The notes: generated from the sequence alone by a model not told the origin. Counted from the stretch's first letter, positions 19,029-28,131 are shown. The stretch is DNA of 64,000 bases from Halostagnicola sp. A-GB9-2 (GCF_030068615.1 NZ_JASJOC010000004.1:124001-188000), one strand, 5' to 3'. Made by a program: numbers and translations.

Positions 19029-19469
19029 ATGCGCAAGCCCTTCCTCAGACCAACCTCGCTCCTCCTCGCAGTTTCAGCCGGAATCGTCGCGCTCGGCGTC
19101 GCGATTAACGACGGATTTGCTCCCTCCGCCCGCACGGTTCCCGCACTCTTCCTGACCGGTATCGGTCTCTTCGGTGTCGCCAGTGCCGTCGACGACCGAC
19201 CGATCGACGCCCTTCGACTCACGACGGGACGGTGGTGGGCACTCGCGTTCGTCGCATTCGTCCCATACGGTCTCGCAACGTCACCCTCGAGCGAGCAGGC
19301 CGAAGCGGTCGGGAACGCGTTCTCCGGACCCGTCGTGACCATAGCACTCGAGGCGCTCGCCGGGACCGCGGTTCTCTGTGCGGTCGCGGTTACGGTGCTC
19401 TACTGGTTCGCGCGGTACGGGATCTATCCGGGACGGCCATCTCCCGAAGAGCGCGTTTTAGACGACTAG
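19029..19469 (+). CDS. Four-helix membrane protein, function unknown
   Basis: 146 residues starting MRKPFLRPTSLLLAVSAG. Four hydrophobic segments (about 8-25, 38-55, 70-85, 103-130). The ATG at 19029 gives a positive-inside start; the longer frame from 18927 has no coding character. No family recognised. Confidence 0.65.
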   Translation: MRKPFLRPTSLLLAVSAGIVALGVAINDGFAPSARTVPALFLTGIGLFGVASAVDDRPIDALRLTTGRWWALAFVAFVPYGLATSPSSEQAEAVGNAFSGPVVTIALEALAGTAVLCAVAVTVLYWFARYGIYPGRPSPEERVLDD

Positions 19470-19516
19470 CAGACCGAGAGTGGTTACTACTATTCCTAAA
19501 CAACGGGTTCTCGCAA

Positions 19517-19690
19517 CTATTTCATCCCGTCGTCGAACCGCTCGAGTCCGAACATCTCGATCCGGTGATCCGTTTCGCCGTCGACCGCGAGGTCGGCCAG
19601 AATCTCGCCGATCACGGACGCGAACTTGAACCCGTGTCCCGAGAATCCCTCCCCGACGACGAGCTGCGCATTCACGACGAACACGAAGCC
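19517..19690 (-). pseudogene. Sarcosine oxidase (monomeric, FAD) C-terminal remnant
   Basis: From the stop TAG at 19517 the minus strand reads back through [29 protein letters not shown] and [19 protein letters not shown]. [14 protein letters not shown] is the diagnostic C-terminal flavin-binding segment of monomeric sarcosine oxidase/N-methyltryptophan oxidase. Only about 55 of about 380 codons remain; the rest of the gene is absent upstream (higher coordinates), where a Rieske gene fragment starts instead. Confidence 0.75.
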
Positions 19691-19815
19691 CAGTTCTGGT
19701 ACTTCTGGCCCAACTTTACGGTCAACATGTACGGCACCGCCGACGGCTACGGGACGTATCTCATTGATCCGATCGACAAGGGGTGATTCCAGCTCGTCGC
19801 GGACTACTACAGCGA
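19670..19815 (+). pseudogene. Rieske ring-hydroxylating oxygenase alpha-subunit remnant
   Basis: The plus frame reads [37 protein letters not shown], a stop (TGA, 19784-19786), then [11 protein letters not shown] in the same frame. FWPNxTxNxY followed by VADYY is typical of the catalytic domain of Rieske non-heme iron oxygenases (for example betaine or carnitine-type demethylases). The fragment is truncated at both ends and ends where the alpha/beta hydrolase gene begins its C-terminal codons. Confidence 0.65.
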
Positions 19816-20604
19816 TTCGACGAAGTCGCTTGCCACATCATTGAACCGCTCTGGTTCCTCGACAGTCAGACAATGCCCGCTCTCCTCGAAGAGTTCGACT
19901 CTGGCGTCAGGGATAAGTTCCGCCGCGTGCTCGACCGCCGGGACGCTCCGCCACTTCTCGTCTGCTCCAGCACACACGAGTGTCGGGACGTCGATGGCAG
20001 GCAAGACATTGCGGTAATCACAGAGCAACTCAAGAAGCATCGCACTCTTGATCGATGGGGGCGTTCGAGACATTTCATCGAACATCATCGTTCGCAGCTC
20101 CCGGGAGGACGCGTCGTTGAGCAACAGATCAATCGTCCGTTCGATGACTTCTGCCGGCTCCGACTGAATACGCCGGTGTAACTCTGTGAGTCCATCGACG
20201 TTGTACGACCCGTACTCGTTGTCGTCGTGCTGCATCGGTGACGGCTCCATGTCCACATCAACGAGTGCTCGCACGCGTTCGGTACCGAACCGGTCGATAT
20301 ATTCCCACGAGACGATTGCGCCCAGCGACCAGCCGACGATAACGACATCATCGAGAGCGAGGTGATCGAGAATGGCGTGGACGTCTTGGGCATATTGTGC
20401 GAGGGTATGACCGACTTCTGTCTTCGCCGACCGACCGTGGCCTCGAAAATCGAACGCGATGGTGCGGTACTCGGTGGAAAGGCCGGTTAGCTGGGCCTCG
20501 AAATACCGGCACCCCGCCCACGCGCCATGGAGGAAGAGAATCGGTTCTCCTGTTCCGTGGTCCTCATAATAGATCTCTGCGCCGTTGCAGCGGACGAGTG
20601 GCAT
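19807..20604 (-). CDS. Alpha/beta hydrolase
   Basis: 265 residues starting [21 protein letters not shown]. Oxyanion segment LFLHGAWAG, nucleophile elbow [13 protein letters not shown] (Ser about residue 95), acid in VCAGADEKW and catalytic His in [16 protein letters not shown] complete the triad. Resembles 3-oxoadipate enol-lactonase/haloperoxidase-type hydrolases of broad substrate range. Its stop codon lies inside the decayed Rieske sequence, so this gene arrived at, or marks, a recombination breakpoint. Confidence 0.9.
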   Translation of the reverse strand: MPLVRCNGAEIYYEDHGTGEPILFLHGAWAGCRYFEAQLTGLSTEYRTIAFDFRGHGRSAKTEVGHTLAQYAQDVHAILDHLALDDVVIVGWSLGAIVSWEYIDRFGTERVRALVDVDMEPSPMQHDDNEYGSYNVDGLTELHRRIQSEPAEVIERTIDLLLNDASSRELRTMMFDEMSRTPPSIKSAMLLELLCDYRNVLPAIDVPTLVCAGADEKWRSVPAVEHAAELIPDARVELFEESGHCLTVEEPERFNDVASDFVESL

Positions 20605-20812
20605 AACAGTGAGTACAGGCTGTACAAGTAGATAATCATATCACGTACGACCGCAATGAAATGCTGCATCCATCCTCTATATTCAGCAGGTCGTTTTTGA
20701 CGCCCATCCGAGAGGTAGCTGGCTGCTCTGGTAACGCCTCCGTCTGTACTGACCGTTCGCCGGGTAGTCGGAGAGAGGACACGAACTGTTCTATGACGCC
20801 TGCTGAGGAGAC

Positions 20813-21472
20813 CTAGGAGTTCTCCTCGTCTTCCTCGAGGAGCGTGTTCGACACGAGCTGGCCCGTTCCGCGACAAATGCGGCCGCCGACGGCCGTCGGT
20901 GAGATCTCGAGCAGGTCGGCGAGTTCGGCGAGCGACGTTTTGCGAGGTTCTTCGAAGTATCCTTCCTCGTATGCGGTTTCCAGTGCGACGCGTTGTTCGT
21001 CGGTGACGTTCGGAGACGTTCCGTCCGTCCACTCGTCTCGACGGAACATGCGGTACAGTTCGAAGGAAATATCCTCGCGTTCGCAGTACTCCCACACCGA
21101 CGAGAGCGCCTCTCGATCCGGTAAGTGGAGCCGCACCGTCCATCCTCGGTCGTTGCTCTTGGCCCGCAACAACAACCCGCCGAGTTCGATCGTCGCCGGC
21201 GAGATGAGTTTCGTCCCCTCGGTGTGTTGCAACCGGTAGATACGCATCCGCTCGAGATCGTCCACGAGAGACCACGTGTCGACCGTATGGTCTCGCTCGA
21301 GCGCTTCGTCGAACGTTTCGTCAGCGCCATCGACGAGGAAGAAGAACATTCCCGTCTCGGGGTCCGTCGACGTGTGCGAAAGGACTTCGATGGACGTCTC
21401 CGGACACTCACGAACCGTCGGTGCCAGCGCGAGATCGGGATGGGCGATGTCGATGATCGCAATGAGGCTCAC
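20813..21472 (-). CDS. Bat-type (bacterioopsin-activator-like) HTH transcriptional regulator
   Basis: 219 residues from a GTG start at 21472, giving the conserved SLIAIIDIAHPDLALAPTV opening seen in this haloarchaeal family. A central sensor-like domain (SIEVLSHTSTDPETGMFFFL) precedes a C-terminal HTH_10 helix-turn-helix: DEQRVALETAYEEGYFEEPR then SLAELADLLEISPTAVGGR. It lacks PAS/GAF sensory domains. Likely controls neighbouring or distant genes in response to an unknown cue; a perfect palindrome lies upstream. Confidence 0.85.
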   Translation of the reverse strand: MSLIAIIDIAHPDLALAPTVRECPETSIEVLSHTSTDPETGMFFFLVDGADETFDEALERDHTVDTWSLVDDLERMRIYRLQHTEGTKLISPATIELGGLLLRAKSNDRGWTVRLHLPDREALSSVWEYCEREDISFELYRMFRRDEWTDGTSPNVTDEQRVALETAYEEGYFEEPRKTSLAELADLLEISPTAVGGRICRGTGQLVSNTLLEEDEENS

Positions 21473-21582
21473 GATCGTTCGCCTCGCACTGACCGCTGTC
21501 TCGAGTGGCGTCTCGAGAGGTGTCGACGACGAGAGGCGCTCCGCGACCGACCGAAATTGACGAAGATTTCGAGTCGTGTATT

Positions 21583-21597
21583 CACATGGCCCATGTG
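21583..21597. promoter_or_regulatory. Perfect 15-bp palindrome CACATGG-C-CCATGTG upstream of the HTH regulator
   Basis: A perfect inverted repeat lies 110 bp before the regulator's start and right next to TATA-like sequence (GATATACAG on the minus strand, about 21599-21607). Position between the TATA element and the gene suits an operator, possibly for autoregulation; inference. Confidence 0.45.
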
Positions 21598-21722
21598 TTA
21601 CTGTATATCGGCTATTTCCCCTTAATCGTTTAGTACATTTGCAGACGAAACCGGGGCAGATAGGCGATCCGGGCACCGCTGAAAGGCCGATAGTTTTCTC
21701 CGTTCGACCGAACTATTCGCTA

Positions 21723-21851
21723 ATGACCGAAGCAGACATCACCGGCCGCTCCGCGGGCACGACCGATCCGATCGCTGCTCGCTCGAGCGAGCCGAACCAG
21801 CTATCGCTGTCGGAAGGATCGCCGTTCGGACTCGACGCCGTCGTACGATAA
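21723..21851 (+). CDS. 42-residue ORF coupled to the downstream GNAT gene
   Basis: MTEADITGRSAGTTDPIAAR begins this short ORF, which ends in SPFGLDAVVR and a TAA that shares its final A with the ATG of the acetyltransferase gene (TAATG). The overlap and haloarchaeal codon bias argue that it is translated. No hydrophobic segment and no recognised motif; it may be a leader peptide or a small partner protein. Confidence 0.5.
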   Translation: MTEADITGRSAGTTDPIAARSSEPNQLSLSEGSPFGLDAVVR

Positions 21852-22288
21852 TGTTCACTCGTCTCGCCACCCCGGAGGATGCACTCGATGTCCGGCGAAT
21901 CCTCGACGCATCGATGCTCGAGCCCGGTAACGTCGAAGCCCGTATCGAGGCCGACGATGTCTTCGTCGCCGGCGATCGGTGGGAAGCGAGTGGGGATTCG
22001 AACCCCTCGAGCGCGCAAACCGAACGAGTGCTCGGGACGATCGTCCTCGAGCCTGTCGGAGAGGCCGAGGACCGCAAGGACGGGGCGCACATCAGCGCGA
22101 TCGGCGTCCGTCGACGACATCGCGGGAAGGGGATCGGACGAAGCCTGGTCGAACGAGCCATAAAGCGCGAACGACGACTAACCGCGCGCTTCGATGCCGA
22201 CGTGTACCCGTTTTACGAATCGCTCGAGTTCTCGATCGAGCCGATAGACGACGAGCGCTATCGCGGATCGCTGGAACGCCCTCGTTGA
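21851..22288 (+). CDS. GNAT family N-acetyltransferase
   Basis: 145 residues. The acetyl-CoA-binding motif A is ISAIGVRRRHRGKGIGRSLVERA (RxxGxG near residues 88-98), followed by VYPFYESLEF. The acceptor is unknown. Translationally coupled to the 42-residue ORF upstream. Residues 44-60 form a Ser/Asn-rich loop. Confidence 0.85.
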   Translation: MFTRLATPEDALDVRRILDASMLEPGNVEARIEADDVFVAGDRWEASGDSNPSSAQTERVLGTIVLEPVGEAEDRKDGAHISAIGVRRRHRGKGIGRSLVERAIKRERRLTARFDADVYPFYESLEFSIEPIDDERYRGSLERPR

Positions 22289-22334
22289 AGGCGCGGGGCG
22301 GTTTTATGAGTAATAACGTGGTACGTCGGTGCGC

Positions 22335-22700
22335 ATGAACCTACAACGGATACTCAGTGGCGACCCGTCGCGGAACTCGTTGCTGTATCTCGGGATCGGC
22401 GTGATTTCGCTGTTAAAGGCACTCGCGGTCAGAGACGACTCGACGCGGTTTCGTCGGGAACTGCTCGACGCCGGGATGTTCATCGGGATCGGCCTCCTCC
22501 TGCGGCGGTACGGGAAGATGAAAGCGAAAAAGCGCTCGGAGATGGAGGGACAACTTCCCAACTGGATCGTCGACACGTCCGGATCCTCGAGTGGTTCGGG
22601 CGGCCTTCGGACGAAGGCCAAACGGCGACTCGGGAGCGAGACGAGCGCGGAACCGGAACCGACGCTCGGCGATCGCGCGCGGAGCGTTCTGCAGAGCTAA
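22335..22700 (+). CDS. Conserved small membrane-associated protein
   Basis: 121 residues from the ATG at 22335 (a GTG lies six bases upstream). One or two hydrophobic segments (about 14-27 and 46-57) are followed by the basic RRYGKMKAKKRSEME and a Ser/Gly-rich tail with DRARSVLQS. No function recognised. Confidence 0.6.
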   Translation: MNLQRILSGDPSRNSLLYLGIGVISLLKALAVRDDSTRFRRELLDAGMFIGIGLLLRRYGKMKAKKRSEMEGQLPNWIVDTSGSSSGSGGLRTKAKRRLGSETSAEPEPTLGDRARSVLQS

Positions 22701-22788
22701 TAGCCTCACACCGGAGCTACTATTCCTTACTGCTGACCGCGGTAAAGCCAAAAATCCTCGCTCCGTAGCGGTGAGATCGTGAGCCGAA

Positions 22789-24135
22789 TCAGTTCGAGAC
22801 CGGCTCGAGTTCGGCCGTGAAATGCCGTAATTCGGGTATCTCGGGGTCGGTTGCAAGTCGGAGCCCGTTCACGTTTTCTCGATTCTCGTAGACATCGACG
22901 GCCGTCTCGAGGACGTGTTCGAAGTGTTCTCGATGGTACGTTCGGCGCGGAATCGCGAGTCTGACCAGTTCCGGGCGATCGGAATCGGGAAACGCGAAAC
23001 TCCCGAGTTCGACGCCCCGAACACCGCCTTCGCGATAGAGTTCACAGACCAGCACCTGCCCCGGAAACTCGCTCGAGTCGAGGTGGGGATAGAACGATCC
23101 CGCGTCGAGATACACCGCGTGGCCGCCCGCCGGCTCGTAGATCGGAATCCCGGCCTCCTCGAGCATCGAGGCGAGCGACCGGACCTGTCGGATTCGATCC
23201 TCGATATAAGCGTCTTCGACGGCTTCGCGGAGCCCGACGGCCATCGCCTCGAGATCCCGCCCGGCCATCCCGCCGTAGGTCGGAAACCCCTCATAGAGGA
23301 TCGCTCGGCTCTTACAGCGCTCGAAGAGGCTCTCGTCTCGAGTCGCGACGAACCCGCCCGTGTTCACGAGGCCGTCTTTCTTCCCGCTCATCACGACGGC
23401 GTCGGCATACTCGAGTTGTTCGCGGGCGATCTCGGCGACCGTCGCATCCGCGTACTCGTTTTCCCGTTCATGAACGAAGTAGGCGTTCTCGGCGAACCGA
23501 CAGGCGTCGACGACGAACGTCGCGTCGATTTCGTCCGCGAACGCTCGAACCCGACGCGTGTTCTCGATACTGACCGGCTGGCCGGCGGTCGAGTTGTTCG
23601 TGATCGTCGAGATGACGACAGGGACGTTCTCCGCGCCGACCTTCGAAACGACTTCGCGGGCGCGTTCGACGGAGAAGTTACCCTTGAACGGCTCCTCTCT
23701 CGAGAGGTCGTGAGCCGCCTCTGTCGGGCAATCAGCGGCTTCCGCACCCTGATTCGCGACGTGGGCTCGAGTCGTATCGAAATGGGTGTTGTTCGGAACG
23801 ACATCGCCTTCCGAGAGCAAGGTTCCGTAGAGGACGTTCTCCGCGCCTCGTCCCTGATGGGCCGGAATCACGTACGGGAATCCCATCACGTCCTCGACGG
23901 CCGACTCGAGGCGTTCGAAGCTCGGCGAGCCAGCGTAGGATTCGTCGCCGCGGTGGAGCGCGGCCCACTGGTCGTCGCTCATCGCTCCCGTTCCGCTGTC
24001 TGTCAGAAGATCGATATAAACGTCGTCGGCTGCGAGATTGAAGACGTTGTAGCCAGCTTCCTCGAGCGCGCGTTCGCGTTCCTCGACCGAGGGCAACCGG
24101 ATCCGTTCGACCGCTTTGGACTTATAGGAAACCAT
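22789..24135 (-). CDS. tnaA: Tryptophanase (tyrosine phenol-lyase family)
   Basis: 448 residues starting MVSYKSKAVERIRLPSVEER. A PLP-dependent beta-eliminating lyase: IPAHQGRGAENVLYG (phosphate-binding), ISTITNNSTAGQPVS, FVVDACRFAENAYF, and the PLP lysine in MSGKKDGLVNTGGF. The enzyme cleaves tryptophan to indole, pyruvate and ammonia; tyrosine phenol-lyase is the close alternative and cannot be excluded by eye. The ATG at 24135 matches the family start; the ORF extension to 24600 overlaps the divergent gene. Confidence 0.9.
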   Translation of the reverse strand: MVSYKSKAVERIRLPSVEERERALEEAGYNVFNLAADDVYIDLLTDSGTGAMSDDQWAALHRGDESYAGSPSFERLESAVEDVMGFPYVIPAHQGRGAENVLYGTLLSEGDVVPNNTHFDTTRAHVANQGAEAADCPTEAAHDLSREEPFKGNFSVERAREVVSKVGAENVPVVISTITNNSTAGQPVSIENTRRVRAFADEIDATFVVDACRFAENAYFVHERENEYADATVAEIAREQLEYADAVVMSGKKDGLVNTGGFVATRDESLFERCKSRAILYEGFPTYGGMAGRDLEAMAVGLREAVEDAYIEDRIRQVRSLASMLEEAGIPIYEPAGGHAVYLDAGSFYPHLDSSEFPGQVLVCELYREGGVRGVELGSFAFPDSDRPELVRLAIPRRTYHREHFEHVLETAVDVYENRENVNGLRLATDPEIPELRHFTAELEPVSN

Positions 24136-24333
24136 GAAGCGGATGAAGACCCCGAGGTTGTTTAGCCTATCTGATATAACATGCCCATCGAGGTGCCGAG
24201 TCGGCACCCAACCGACGGCTTCGAACAGTGATGAACGGAAACGACGGGACGGAAACGTTCGTCCCACACCGTTTGATTCGCGGCGTGGAGACCAACACGT
24301 ACTATTATGAACGATAGGGCAGAACGCAGAGAC

Positions 24334-25968
24334 ATGGCAGGGTACGACCAGACGTTGAAGCCGTTCTTGTGGCGTGCGGAACGACTGTATCCCGACCGAG
24401 AGGTCGTCTCGCGAACGCACGAGGGAATCGAACGCCATACCTACAGCGAGTACGCCGACCGAACCCGCCAGTTGGCTAATGCACTCGAGGAGGTCGGAAT
24501 CGACAGCGACAACGGCGAGCGCGTCGGCACCTTCTGCTGGAACCACAGCAGACACGCCGAAATCTACTTCGGCGCACCCAATATCGGGGGACAACTCCAC
24601 ACTATCAATCCCCTGTTACCGCCCGACCACATCCAACACATCGTCGAAAACGCCGAAGACGAAGTCCTATTCGTCGATCCGTCGTTGCTCGAGCCGCTCG
24701 AGGAGGCTTACGACGAAACGGCCTTCTCGAGCGTCGAACAGTACGTGGTCATTGGTTCAGAGGTTCCCGAGACGAGTCTCGAGCCGGTTACCGACTACGA
24801 GTCGTTCATCGGGAGCCACTCGCCCGAGTACGACTGGCCCGAACTCGACGAAGAAACGCCAGCGGGGATGTGCTATACCTCCGGAACGACGGGCAAACCC
24901 AAGGGCGTGGAGTACACCCAGCGGATGCTCTGGTCGCACACGATGGCGACGCTCACCCCGCAGGGGTTGGGCGTTCGCGACGAAGACGTGGTGATGCCCG
25001 TGGTCCCGATGTTCCACGTCAACGCCTGGGGACTGCCGTTTACGGCCACCGCGGCCGGCGCGAAGCACGTCTATCCGGGACCCGCACCCGATCCCGCCGA
25101 CCTCGTCTCGCTCATCGAAGACGAAGGCGTCACGCTCTCGGCCGGCGTTCCGACGGTGTGGCTCGGCATTCTCGAGTACCTCGAGGAAAACGACGCGGAT
25201 CTCTCCTCGCTCGAGCGAATCGTCATCGGCGGCAGCGCGGCTCCGAAGAGCCTGATCGAACAGTACGACGACCTCGGCGTCGATGTCGTCCACGCCTGGG
25301 GGATGACCGAGATGTCCCCAATCGGAACCGTCGCCCACATCAAAGAGGGGCTCGGCGGACTCTCGGACGACGAGCAGTACGACAAACGCGGCAAACAGGG
25401 GCTCGTCGTTCCCGGTCTCGAGTTCAAGGTGGTCGATGACGACGGCGAGGAGATCCCGTGGAACGGAGACGATTTCGGCGAGCTCTACGTCCGCGGGCCG
25501 TGGGTGACGGATTCGTACTTCGAACGCCCCGACGCGAACGAAGCCGACTTCGAGGGCTCGTGGCTCAAGACCGGCGACATCGTCACCGTCGATGAAGAGG
25601 GCTACATTCAGATCGTCGACCGCGCCAAAGACGTGATCAAGAGCGGCGGCGAGTGGATCTCCTCGGTCGAACTCGAGAACGCCATCATGGCCCACGACGC
25701 GGTCAGCGAGGCGACCGTCATCGGCGTTCCACACGAACGCTGGCAGGAACGACCCGCCGCGTTCGTGGTTCCCACAGAGGGTGCCGACCTCGAGGCAGAA
25801 GAGTTCGAGACCGAACTCGAGGAATTCGTCGGCGCGGAGTACCCCGACTGGTGGACGCCCGACGCCGTCGTCTTCATCGACGAGGTGCCAAAGACTGCGA
25901 CCGGAAAGTTCGACAAGAAGGTGCTACGGGAGGAGTACGCGACCGAAACGTTGCTTACTGAGGAGTGA
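24334..25968 (+). CDS. Acyl-CoA synthetase (AMP-forming, long/medium-chain fatty acid--CoA ligase type)
   Basis: 544 residues from the ATG at 24334 (an in-frame ATG at 24307 adds nine residues). AMP-binding signature CYTSGTTGKPKGVEYTQRM, then HAWGMTEMSPIG, LKTGDIVTVDEEGYIQIVDR, KDVIKSGGEWISS and the catalytic Lys in PKTATGKFDKKVL. It activates a carboxylic acid to acyl-CoA via acyl-AMP. Chain length specificity unknown. Divergent from tnaA across a 198-bp gap. Confidence 0.92.
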   Translation: MAGYDQTLKPFLWRAERLYPDREVVSRTHEGIERHTYSEYADRTRQLANALEEVGIDSDNGERVGTFCWNHSRHAEIYFGAPNIGGQLHTINPLLPPDHIQHIVENAEDEVLFVDPSLLEPLEEAYDETAFSSVEQYVVIGSEVPETSLEPVTDYESFIGSHSPEYDWPELDEETPAGMCYTSGTTGKPKGVEYTQRMLWSHTMATLTPQGLGVRDEDVVMPVVPMFHVNAWGLPFTATAAGAKHVYPGPAPDPADLVSLIEDEGVTLSAGVPTVWLGILEYLEENDADLSSLERIVIGGSAAPKSLIEQYDDLGVDVVHAWGMTEMSPIGTVAHIKEGLGGLSDDEQYDKRGKQGLVVPGLEFKVVDDDGEEIPWNGDDFGELYVRGPWVTDSYFERPDANEADFEGSWLKTGDIVTVDEEGYIQIVDRAKDVIKSGGEWISSVELENAIMAHDAVSEATVIGVPHERWQERPAAFVVPTEGADLEAEEFETELEEFVGAEYPDWWTPDAVVFIDEVPKTATGKFDKKVLREEYATETLLTEE

Positions 25969-26045
25969 GAGGCCAGACCTGCTGTTTTGCTGACTCGGCG
26001 AACGGTCGCGGCGTAATTTATACCGCCAACTCCTACCAGCACTCG

Positions 26046-26429
26046 ATGAACGAATCTCGATCCCTTACCGATCGACTCGCCGACGATCTCACGGCGAATC
26101 TCACCGTCAGTATCGTCGCCGTTGGGATCGCTCTCATTGCACTTCTCCTCGCACCGCTCGGAGAGAGCGTTGGAAACCGTTTCCTCCTCCTCTGTACGCT
26201 CGGGATCTTCATTCCGTACGCATACGACGAATACTGGCCAGTAGAGTATTCGCCGGTGTACGCGGTCATCTGGACGATCGCGGCAGGGCTCGTAACAGCG
26301 GGTCTATTTATCGGTGCGTTCGGAGTGAGTTTGCAACTGCTCCCGGACGACGTCGCAGGAATCGTTGCGTTCTCCGTGACGGTCTGCGTTCAATACGGCG
26401 TCGCAATGATCTTTCCCCGGGTCCGCTAA
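26046..26429 (+). CDS. Four-helix membrane protein, function unknown
   Basis: 127 residues starting MNESRSLTDRLADDLTANLT. Four hydrophobic segments (about 22-38, 45-60, 72-92, 100-120). No conserved motif recognised. Stands alone between the ligase and the HTH-DUF7521 pair. Confidence 0.65.
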   Translation: MNESRSLTDRLADDLTANLTVSIVAVGIALIALLLAPLGESVGNRFLLLCTLGIFIPYAYDEYWPVEYSPVYAVIWTIAAGLVTAGLFIGAFGVSLQLLPDDVAGIVAFSVTVCVQYGVAMIFPRVR

Positions 26430-26666
26430 GGAGAAGGGCCGGTATGGCACGTTATTCTCGAGGCGTTCGCTCGGATGGAGTCGAACTGCTCCGCAGGCGG
26501 TCGTCGAAACGCGCACGAAAACCGGGCAAACCCTCGAGACAGGAGACACAACATACATCGAGTACCCCTCGTGACAGTAGTGATAATTGAGTTTCAGAGC
26601 AGAACGAACGGAGTTCACACGAAGAATCGATACGCAGGCCTCGAAGCCGCCACACACCAACGATAC

Positions 26667-27038
26667 GTGAGCGAGTCAAACCGAGACGACGGCGAGGAAC
26701 GACCCCGATCCGACGAGCTGTTCGCTCAGCTCGACGACGAGTACGCTCGCCGAATCCTCGTCGAAACGACCGGAGGGACGCGGTCAGCAAAGGAACTCAG
26801 CGACGCGTGTAACGCCTCGTTGTCGACGATCTATCGCAGAGCGGAGCGGCTCATCGACTGTGGACTCCTCGCGGAACAAACGATCGTCGAGGAAGAGGGT
26901 AATCACTACAGCGTGTACGAGGCGCGACTCGACAGTCTCACGGTCGATCTCGACGAAGACGGGTTCTCCGTAACGATCGAAGAAAAACCGACGGACAGCC
27001 TCTCCGACCGGCTTACCGACATGTGGGAGGGACTCTGA
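26667..27038 (+). CDS. Winged-helix (ArsR-like) transcriptional regulator of a DUF7521 module
   Basis: 123 residues from a GTG start. DELFAQLDDEYARRILVE, TRSAKELSDACNASLSTIYR and ERLIDCGLLAEQTIVEEEGN form a typical haloarchaeal winged HTH with wing. The stop TGA overlaps the ATG of the membrane protein that follows (TGATG), a fixed pairing in haloarchaea. It probably controls its own operon. Confidence 0.82.
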   Translation: MSESNRDDGEERPRSDELFAQLDDEYARRILVETTGGTRSAKELSDACNASLSTIYRRAERLIDCGLLAEQTIVEEEGNHYSVYEARLDSLTVDLDEDGFSVTIEEKPTDSLSDRLTDMWEGL

Positions 27039-27400
27039 TGATCGCTAGTAACTGTGGGAGGACCCCAATGACCGCCAGTAACGCAACGTCGACGCTCTCG
27101 TTCGACTATCTCACGCTCCTCTCGGTGACCCTCATCGCGATCGGACTATCGCTGTTCATTGTGTTTCAGGCGTACCGCGGCTACCGCCACCACGAAAGCC
27201 GACGAATGCTGTTTCTCGCGCTAGGACTGTTCCTGCTGACGATTGTCCCGTTTTCGCTCGCGGTCGTCGTCGACTCGTTAGCGCAAGTGGCGACACTCGA
27301 GCCTCGAGTGACATCGTACTACCTGCCGCTTTTCAGTCGACTCAGCGAAGTGAGCGGGCTCGGATGTCTCCTCTATTCGCTACTGATCGATGCCGAGTAA
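27038..27400 (+). CDS. DUF7521 family membrane protein
   Basis: 120 residues with three hydrophobic helices: SVTLIAIGLSLFIVFQAYRG, MLFLALGLFLLTIVPFSLAV and a last one ending LLYSLLIDAE. The arginine-rich loop RGYRHHESRRM after helix 1 and the C-terminal SEVSGLGCLLYSLL are shared with the protein encoded at 49121-49432. ATG overlaps the upstream regulator's stop. Function unknown. Confidence 0.75.
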   Translation: MIASNCGRTPMTASNATSTLSFDYLTLLSVTLIAIGLSLFIVFQAYRGYRHHESRRMLFLALGLFLLTIVPFSLAVVVDSLAQVATLEPRVTSYYLPLFSRLSEVSGLGCLLYSLLIDAE

Positions 27401-27437
27401 TCGCCGGTCTCAGGAGCTAGTTTTGGCAACTGAGCGA

Positions 27438-27584
27438 TTAGAGAAGCATCGAGACGATCGCCAGTACCAGAAAAATAAGCACGAGCCACTTCGCGATCGT
27501 CATCGTGACGCCTGCGATTCCCGTTAAGCCGAGGACGCCGGCAACGATCGCGATGACGAAGAACACGAGTGCGAGTTCTAGCAT
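27438..27584 (-). CDS. DUF1328 (YtjA-like) small membrane protein
   Basis: 48 residues: MLELALVFFVIAIVAGVLG, then TGIAGVTMTIAKWLVLIFL and an end VLAIVSMLL. Two membrane helices with the conserved G(I/V)AG..IAKWL centre identify DUF1328. Bacterial homologues are linked to envelope stress; the archaeal role is unknown. Confidence 0.85.
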   Translation of the reverse strand: MLELALVFFVIAIVAGVLGLTGIAGVTMTIAKWLVLIFLVLAIVSMLL

Positions 27585-27763
27585 GACTTAGACAGTGCGA
27601 TCTACGTAAAAGTCAGTTGTGCCTGACTGTGCCTGCATGCCAGTGAACGGAAGGTGGGAAAATCGGTCTTTGGGACGTTTTAGCTGAATTTGGGGGCACT
27701 AGCACCCATCTTCGAAGAGCTAGTGAAAGCAACCGAGTAGGAGAAAATAGTTCACTATCCAAA

Positions 27764-27773
27764 GGTATATTAA
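27764..27773 (+). promoter_or_regulatory. TATA-like element of the first 51-residue microprotein gene
   Basis: GGTATATTAA lies 22-31 bp before the ATG at 27795, the spacing of a leaderless haloarchaeal promoter. Confidence 0.55.
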
Positions 27774-27794
27774 TCTGAAATTTTGTAGACTTTC

Positions 27795-27950
27795 ATGATA
27801 GGATTGAAAATAGTCCTGTTTGGAATGACCCTCGTTCTGGCGGCAACTGTTTTTGGCACTTCCGCAGGTCTGCTGGTGCTGCTTGGTGTCGGTATCTCGT
27901 TCGCTGGGATCTTCGTCGGATCGACGAACACAGTAGGAGAATTAAAATGA
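27795..27950 (+). CDS. 51-residue membrane microprotein, paralogue 1
   Basis: MIGLKIVLFGMTLVLAATVF begins a two-helix protein that ends GIFVGSTNTVGELK. The start, length and the SFAGIFVGS motif match the protein at 28160. A TATA-like element directly upstream supports expression. No known family. Confidence 0.65.
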   Translation: MIGLKIVLFGMTLVLAATVFGTSAGLLVLLGVGISFAGIFVGSTNTVGELK

Positions 27951-28131
27951 TAGTTGCTCGTCGATGCTCCGTTTGACTCCGTTACTCACCCTCTGGTTCA
28001 GCGTCACTAGATGTAGGTTTCTGACGCACAGCTGGAGTTTTACGCGAACGAGTTCTCGAGGAAAGACTGCCGTTTCAATGCGAAATCGAACGAGGTGCTC
28101 TCAGCTAGCACAACCTGTCATACGGAAGTTA

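Noticed and set aside
22915-24165. 416-codon plus frame opposite tryptophanase
   Set aside because: The minus strand encodes an intact PLP enzyme with all motifs.
24757-25734. 325-codon minus frame opposite the acyl-CoA synthetase
   Set aside because: Shadow of a gene with complete adenylation motifs.
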